DNA of 18,152 nt from an uncultured Porphyromonadaceae bacterium. Lineage in GTDB: Bacteria > Bacteroidota > Bacteroidia > Bacteroidales > Muribaculaceae. The number at the start of each line of letters is the position of its first letter. Position 1 is the stretch's first letter. This document shows positions 16,725 through 18,152 of this stretch, piece after piece. A model generated the notes under the pieces. It did not search any database, was not told the origin of the DNA, and saw only the letters and a program-made list of their open reading frames with translations. Where the stretch lies: contig CABRZA010000033.1 in NCBI GenBank assembly GCA_902475285.1, positions 1 through 18,152 on the forward strand, written 5' to 3'. The translations under genes were made by a program, and so were the position numbers.

Positions 16725-18122
16725 TTATTGCCGCCAGCCACCGCCGAGGGCCTTGTATAGATTTACAAGTGCCGTGAGCGAATTGCCGCGTGCCTGAACG
16801 AGAGTATTTTGATAGGTAAGATAATTCAACTGGGCGTCGACCACATTGGAGAAGTATGTGAGGCCCTGCTTGTAGAGGTCCACCGAGAGTGTCACCTCTT
16901 CCTCGGCATTGGTCACCACTTCTTCTACGCGCCTGATGTATTCGAGCGACGCCGCATAGGTCTGCATTGCCGTGCGCACTTCTTCGACGGCCGTGAGTAC
17001 GGCGAGATTATAGGCGTCGACCTGTGCCTCCATCACGGCGCGTGCGGCGGCTGTGGCATTTCGGCGGCGCAGACCGTCGAAAAGCGTCCACGAGAGGGTG
17101 GGTACGACGGAATAAGCGAACGACGGGCCGGAGAACAGGTCGCCGGCATTGTGTGCCTGCGTGCCTACCGACGCCTGGAGGCTCAACGAAGGCAAATATG
17201 CGCTTCGCTCTATGCCGAGCCCGGCGGCGGCCAGTGCCACGTTGCGCTCGGCCTCGACAATGTCGGGGCGCCGACGGAGAAGGTCGGCGGGGACGCCCAT
17301 GTCGGGCAGAATGCACTTCTCCGGCAAAGGCCTCGTCTGCCACACACCGGCAGGCAGGCTGTCGGGAAGGACGCCGAGGAGAGTGGCAAGAGCATTGCAC
17401 GACGACTCTATCGAGGCCTCGAGCATGGGCACCTGCGCTATGGTGGAATAATACAGCGTGCTGGCCTGTGCCACGTCGAGCTTCGACACAAGGCCGGTGT
17501 TGTGGCGTATCTCTGTTATGTCGAGGATATGCTTTTGGTTCTCGCCGTGCTTGCGTGCGACTTCGAGCTGCTGCCGCTCCACAAGAAGTTTTATATATGT
17601 CTGTGCAATCTCCGCGTCGAGGGCCACCATGGCTGCGTCGCGCTCGGCGGCCGTGACTTCTACATTGGCCTTGGCCTGTTTCACCTGGCTGCGTATCTTG
17701 CCGAAGACGTCTATCTCCCAGCTCATGGAAGCGCCAGCGTCGAAATAGGAAGTGGTGATGGCGTCGCCGGTGCGACCGGCCATGCGTCCCGACGTGCGCT
17801 CGCGCGTATAGCCCGCGCTGACATCGATGGTCGGAGCATAGGCGCCGCGTGCTCCGCGCAGCTGGCTGCGTGCGGCCGCCATACGGCGGTCCATTGCGGC
17901 AAGATTGTAATTGCCCTCCTCGCCGAGGGTGATGATGGAGTCGAGCAAGGGGTCGCCGAAGCCGCGCCACCATTCGGCGTTGTCGGGGGCAATCTCCGAG
18001 GCGTCGAAGGTTGGCAAGGCCCATTCGGCGGGAGTCAGAGGCCTGACATCCTGCGCGTTGATACCGGTAGCCGATACCCCCAACGACACCAGAGCGATAC
18101 ATAATGTGCGTTTAAGTCTCAT
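16725..18122 (-). CDS. RND efflux outer-membrane factor (TolC/OprM family)
   Basis: A 465-residue outer-membrane channel of the NodT/OprM-type efflux family; trimers of this type form a beta-barrel and long periplasmic tunnel. The signal peptide ends INA|QD (cleavage after Ala23), so unlike OprM there is no lipidation cysteine. Two OEP repeats are seen: the first with SWEIDVFGK (134-142) and the second with PADLLRRRPDIVEAER (278-293) and SWTLFDGLRRR (344-354). It ends in LVNLYKALGGGW (452-463), a very characteristic family tail. It is the first gene of the operon as transcribed, before the adaptor and pump. The start is the ATG at 18122. Upstream sequence is AT-rich and leaves the window, so regulation cannot be judged. 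Confidence 0.95.
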   Translation of the reverse strand: MRLKRTLCIALVSLGVSATGINAQDVRPLTPAEWALPTFDASEIAPDNAEWWRGFGDPLLDSIITLGEEGNYNLAAMDRRMAAARSQLRGARGAYAPTIDVSAGYTRERTSGRMAGRTGDAITTSYFDAGASMSWEIDVFGKIRSQVKQAKANVEVTAAERDAAMVALDAEIAQTYIKLLVERQQLEVARKHGENQKHILDITEIRHNTGLVSKLDVAQASTLYYSTIAQVPMLEASIESSCNALATLLGVLPDSLPAGVWQTRPLPEKCILPDMGVPADLLRRRPDIVEAERNVALAAAGLGIERSAYLPSLSLQASVGTQAHNAGDLFSGPSFAYSVVPTLSWTLFDGLRRRNATAAARAVMEAQVDAYNLAVLTAVEEVRTAMQTYAASLEYIRRVEEVVTNAEEEVTLSVDLYKQGLTYFSNVVDAQLNYLTYQNTLVQARGNSLTALVNLYKALGGGWRQ

Positions 18123-18152
18123 AAATAAATAGTATCTTATGAGATTATAACA
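18123..18152 (-). other. Upstream leader of the RND operon, truncated by the window
   Basis: Thirty AT-rich bases precede the outer-membrane factor start. They contain TATAAT on the minus strand but no TAnnTTTG box. The promoter and any regulator gene lie beyond the window. Confidence 0.4.

Noticed and set aside
18134..18145. Inverted repeat ATCT-TATG-AGAT before the RND operon
   Set aside because: Four-base arms are expected by chance in AT-rich sequence, and the region is cut off by the window.

Overview
The window looks like an ordinary chromosomal segment from a GC-rich member of the Bacteroidales. A gut Muribaculaceae-like or related genome is my best guess, and this is inference. The support is: Bacteroidota-type promoter elements (TAnnTTTG, with TTTG-like -33 boxes about 20 nt upstream), starts without Shine-Dalgarno sequences, family content typical of Bacteroidales (DUF2156, DUF3109, DUF5103/type IX plug-like protein, lipoprotein M13 peptidase), and strong G/C third-position bias. 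That bias also creates many long but spurious antisense ORFs. I see no insertion sequence, phage gene, CRISPR array or toxin-antitoxin pair, and no gene cluster that amounts to an undescribed system. What is worth a second look is small-scale.

Layout. (1) 91-1844, minus strand: a UlaG-like metallo-beta-lactamase-fold hydrolase followed by a DUF2156 acyltransferase-like protein, with a hairpin between them. (2) 1984-5534, plus strand: a half-matching promoter, a possible 32-residue leader ORF, the Lon protease and a secreted alpha/beta hydrolase. Leader, lon and hydrolase are chained by ATGA stop/start overlaps. (3) 5511-5683, minus strand: a tRNA-Arg(CCG) with a well-matched promoter and a rho-independent terminator that lies inside the 3' end of the hydrolase gene. 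(4) 5672-8227, plus strand: uracil-DNA glycosylase, a DUF5103 type IX plug-like protein (again ATGA-overlapped) and a cysteine-rich DUF3109 protein. (5) 8231-12305, plus strand: its own promoter, a YheS-like ABC-F translation ATPase and an M13 zinc metallopeptidase lipoprotein. (6) 12327-12362: a bidirectional terminator, then a small 9-bp-period repeat. (7) 12401-18122, minus strand: a complete tripartite RND efflux operon transcribed in the order outer-membrane factor, adaptor, pump.

How the parts relate. Lon (proteolysis), Ung (uracil repair), the ABC-F protein (ribosome function) and the tRNA are housekeeping functions. The hydrolase, plug-like protein, M13 peptidase and RND system are envelope or export proteins. 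The sequence shows physical coupling within each operon, but does not show that the operons form one pathway. The oddest single observation is in the tRNA-Arg: the near-universal tertiary pair G19-C56 appears to be replaced by A19-U56, a base change on both sides that would keep the contact.
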